Source: Companilactobacillus nodensis DSM 19682 = JCM 14932 = NBRC 107160 (GTDB taxonomy: Bacteria; Bacillota; Bacilli; Lactobacillales; Lactobacillaceae). Taken from it: DNA of 46,925 nucleotides. Made by a program: the position numbers and the translations under genes. The first letter of the stretch is position 1. Every line of letters begins with the position of its first letter. The notes below the pieces were generated by a model. It worked only from the letters and a program-made list of their open reading frames with translations. It was not told where the DNA came from and did no database searches. The stretch is taken from NCBI RefSeq assembly GCF_000615905.1, contig NZ_BAMN01000017.1, positions 1 through 46,925 on the forward strand, written 5' to 3'. Positions 45,803 to 46,925 of the stretch are shown piece by piece.

Positions 45803-46789
45803 TTGTCCAAAAACATTCCCAAATTTCAAACATACGGTTCATTGATAAAAAACTTAAGATCAAAAAATATGATAATAGAAAATGAAACTGATGCTATAAA
45901 TCTCCTAAAAGAAAATGGTTATTATACGTTAATCAATAGATACAAAGGTGATTTTTACATTTCTAACAAATCTCTCTTCGAGCGCGATACATCTATTAAC
46001 GATTTATATAAATATAAACTAATAGAGACTGATTTCAGAAATATTCTTTTTAAATACACTATTATATTTGAACAAAAGCTCAAAGAATCCATATCCTACA
46101 CTCTTTCAAAGGATATTGGAATAAGAACATCCGATTATCTCAATCCTTATAATTATAGAAATAAAAATAAAGCAAAACAAATAACAGGATTTATAAATAA
46201 AAAGATTATTGATTGCCATGACGATCCGGTTAAATATTATAAAAATCATTACAACGATATCCCACCATGGGTGCTAGTAAATAACATAACACTGGGACAA
46301 ACTAGAATGTTGTTTTCAATGTTTAAATTTGACCAATCCGACTATGTGGCTCAACAACTGATATCCCCTAACAAAGAAATATTTTCAAATAATCGTAATG
46401 AAAGAGAAGAATTAATAGAATTCACTCGTAATATAATTTCAATTATTTCAGATTTTAGAAATACCTTGGCCCACGGGAGAAGAATGGTTCATTTTAACTC
46501 AAAAACTAAACTTAAATATAAGAGCTTGAAACTTTTTATAACTCCTAATGTCATCACTAAGAATGAGTTCTACACAGACAAATTATGTACAAATGATCCA
46601 TTCGCATTCCTAGTAGTACTATCTATAACCATGAAAAGTACTCAACTAGATAATTTAATAATTCAATTAAAAGAATGGGAAAAAACCAATACTGGGACGA
46701 TTAACGATAAAAAGTTGTTCACAAAATTTCTAAGTAATTCAAAAATCCCCCAGGATTTTATTCAACGTTTAAATAATATTCCTAAATAG
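45803..46789 (+). CDS. Abi family (AbiD/AbiF, Abi_2) protein with HEPN-type RxxxxH motif
   Basis: Abi_2 proteins are phage abortive infection factors or HEPN-fold RNase toxins. 328 residues from TTG 45803 (start LSKNIPKFQTYGSLIKNLRS), preceded by GAGGTG; the GTG at 45788 has no site. Family landmarks: the N-terminal block ending ENGYYTLINRYKGDFY (about 40-55), DLYKYKLIETDFRNILFKYT and IIFEQKLKESISY (about 70-105), PPWVLVNNITLGQTRMLFSMF (about 150-170) and the HEPN motif in FRNTLAHGRR (R-N-T-L-A-H, about 225). Strongly AT-rich compared with the adjacent TetM-like gene, which suggests acquisition. No antitoxin-like partner is visible. Confidence 0.88.
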   Translation: MSKNIPKFQTYGSLIKNLRSKNMIIENETDAINLLKENGYYTLINRYKGDFYISNKSLFERDTSINDLYKYKLIETDFRNILFKYTIIFEQKLKESISYTLSKDIGIRTSDYLNPYNYRNKNKAKQITGFINKKIIDCHDDPVKYYKNHYNDIPPWVLVNNITLGQTRMLFSMFKFDQSDYVAQQLISPNKEIFSNNRNEREELIEFTRNIISIISDFRNTLAHGRRMVHFNSKTKLKYKSLKLFITPNVITKNEFYTDKLCTNDPFAFLVVLSITMKSTQLDNLIIQLKEWEKTNTGTINDKKLFTKFLSNSKIPQDFIQRLNNIPK

Positions 46790-46793
46790 TCCG

Positions 46794-46816
46794 TGCAAAA
46801 TTCGTGCAAAGTATCT
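46794..46816. repeat. short direct repeat CGTGCAAA
   Basis: CCGTGCAAAATTCGTGCAAAG holds two copies 11 bases apart, directly after the Abi-like gene. Such repeats can be protein-binding sites, but no integrase is in view. Confidence 0.35.
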
Positions 46817-46849
46817 TTTACTTTTATTCAATTTGATCTTTTTTTAAAA

Positions 46850-46893
46850 AACAAAAAAGTCTCTAAATACTGATTTAACAGGATTTAGAAACT
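46850..46893 (-). terminator. probable terminator of a leftward gene beyond the right edge
   Basis: Imperfect stem AAGTTTCTAAATCCTG / CAGTATTTAGAGACTT followed by TTTTTTG on the minus strand. In the plus direction there is no T run, so it probably serves a gene outside the window. Confidence 0.6.
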
Positions 46894-46925
46894 TCGAAAT
46901 TTAGCTAAAACTCAATAAAACGCTT

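Noticed and set aside
45803-46789. Toxin-antitoxin pair
   Set aside because: Only the Abi_2/HEPN-like gene is visible; no small partner gene lies on either side within the window.

Overview
The window looks like chromosomal DNA of a low-GC lactic acid bacterium of the family Lactobacillaceae. The evidence is strong AGGAGG-type ribosome binding sites, T-box leaders, signal peptides of Gram-positive type, SLAP-like (surface layer protein A type) repeat domains, a FPQTG sortase substrate and a DUF4811/MFS pair. The mix of SLAP-type and WxL-like surface proteins is most like Companilactobacillus; the genus is an inference, not a database result.

Left part (1-21 kb). Nearly all genes lie on the minus strand and follow the conserved Bacillus order metG-tatD-rnmV-rsmA-veg-...-purR-glmU-prs. 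metG, tatD and rnmV overlap by one base each and rsmA overlaps rnmV, so they form one unit for Met-tRNA charging and rRNA maturation. purR-glmU-prs forms a second unit for purine control, UDP-GlcNAc and PRPP. Between veg and purR this order is interrupted by four tandem genes for secreted proteins. Each has an internalin-like N-terminal half and three SLAP-like repeats at the C-terminus. Three of the four carry the same promoter module, and the genes are separated by related terminator hairpins. Upstream of metG come a sirtuin, an HExxH protein, a PEBP-family protein, a Ppx/GppA phosphatase, an aldo/keto reductase and a FetAB-like ABC exporter.

Middle part (21-36.5 kb). Two paralogous WxL-like surface proteins run on the plus strand; the second is interrupted by a 31-bp tandem duplication. 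Next is a T-box riboswitch in front of a 2-keto-4-pentenoate hydratase-like gene, then a DUF6056 membrane protein. A secreted C39-like peptidase and an NlpC/P60 hydrolase form an operon and carry the same SLAP-like modules. A 70-residue secreted peptide, a marR-MFS-DUF4811 efflux operon and trpS follow. trpS has a Trp T-box in front and an elaborate three-armed inverted-repeat element immediately after its stop codon.

Right part (36.5-46.9 kb). It holds the RNA polymerase recycling helicase HelD, two membrane proteins (one a CPBP-like protein without the catalytic residues), a frameshifted acyltransferase 3, a large sortase-anchored adhesin with calcium-binding type repeats, a distant TetM-like ribosomal GTPase, and an AT-rich Abi_2/HEPN gene whose ribosome binding site lies inside a terminator-like palindrome.

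Four genes (glmU, the aldo/keto reductase, the hydratase, the acyltransferase) each look as if one base were missing. Because GlmU is normally essential, sequencing or assembly error is at least as likely as real gene decay. All functional statements come from reading the translated sequences and recalling families; no search was run.
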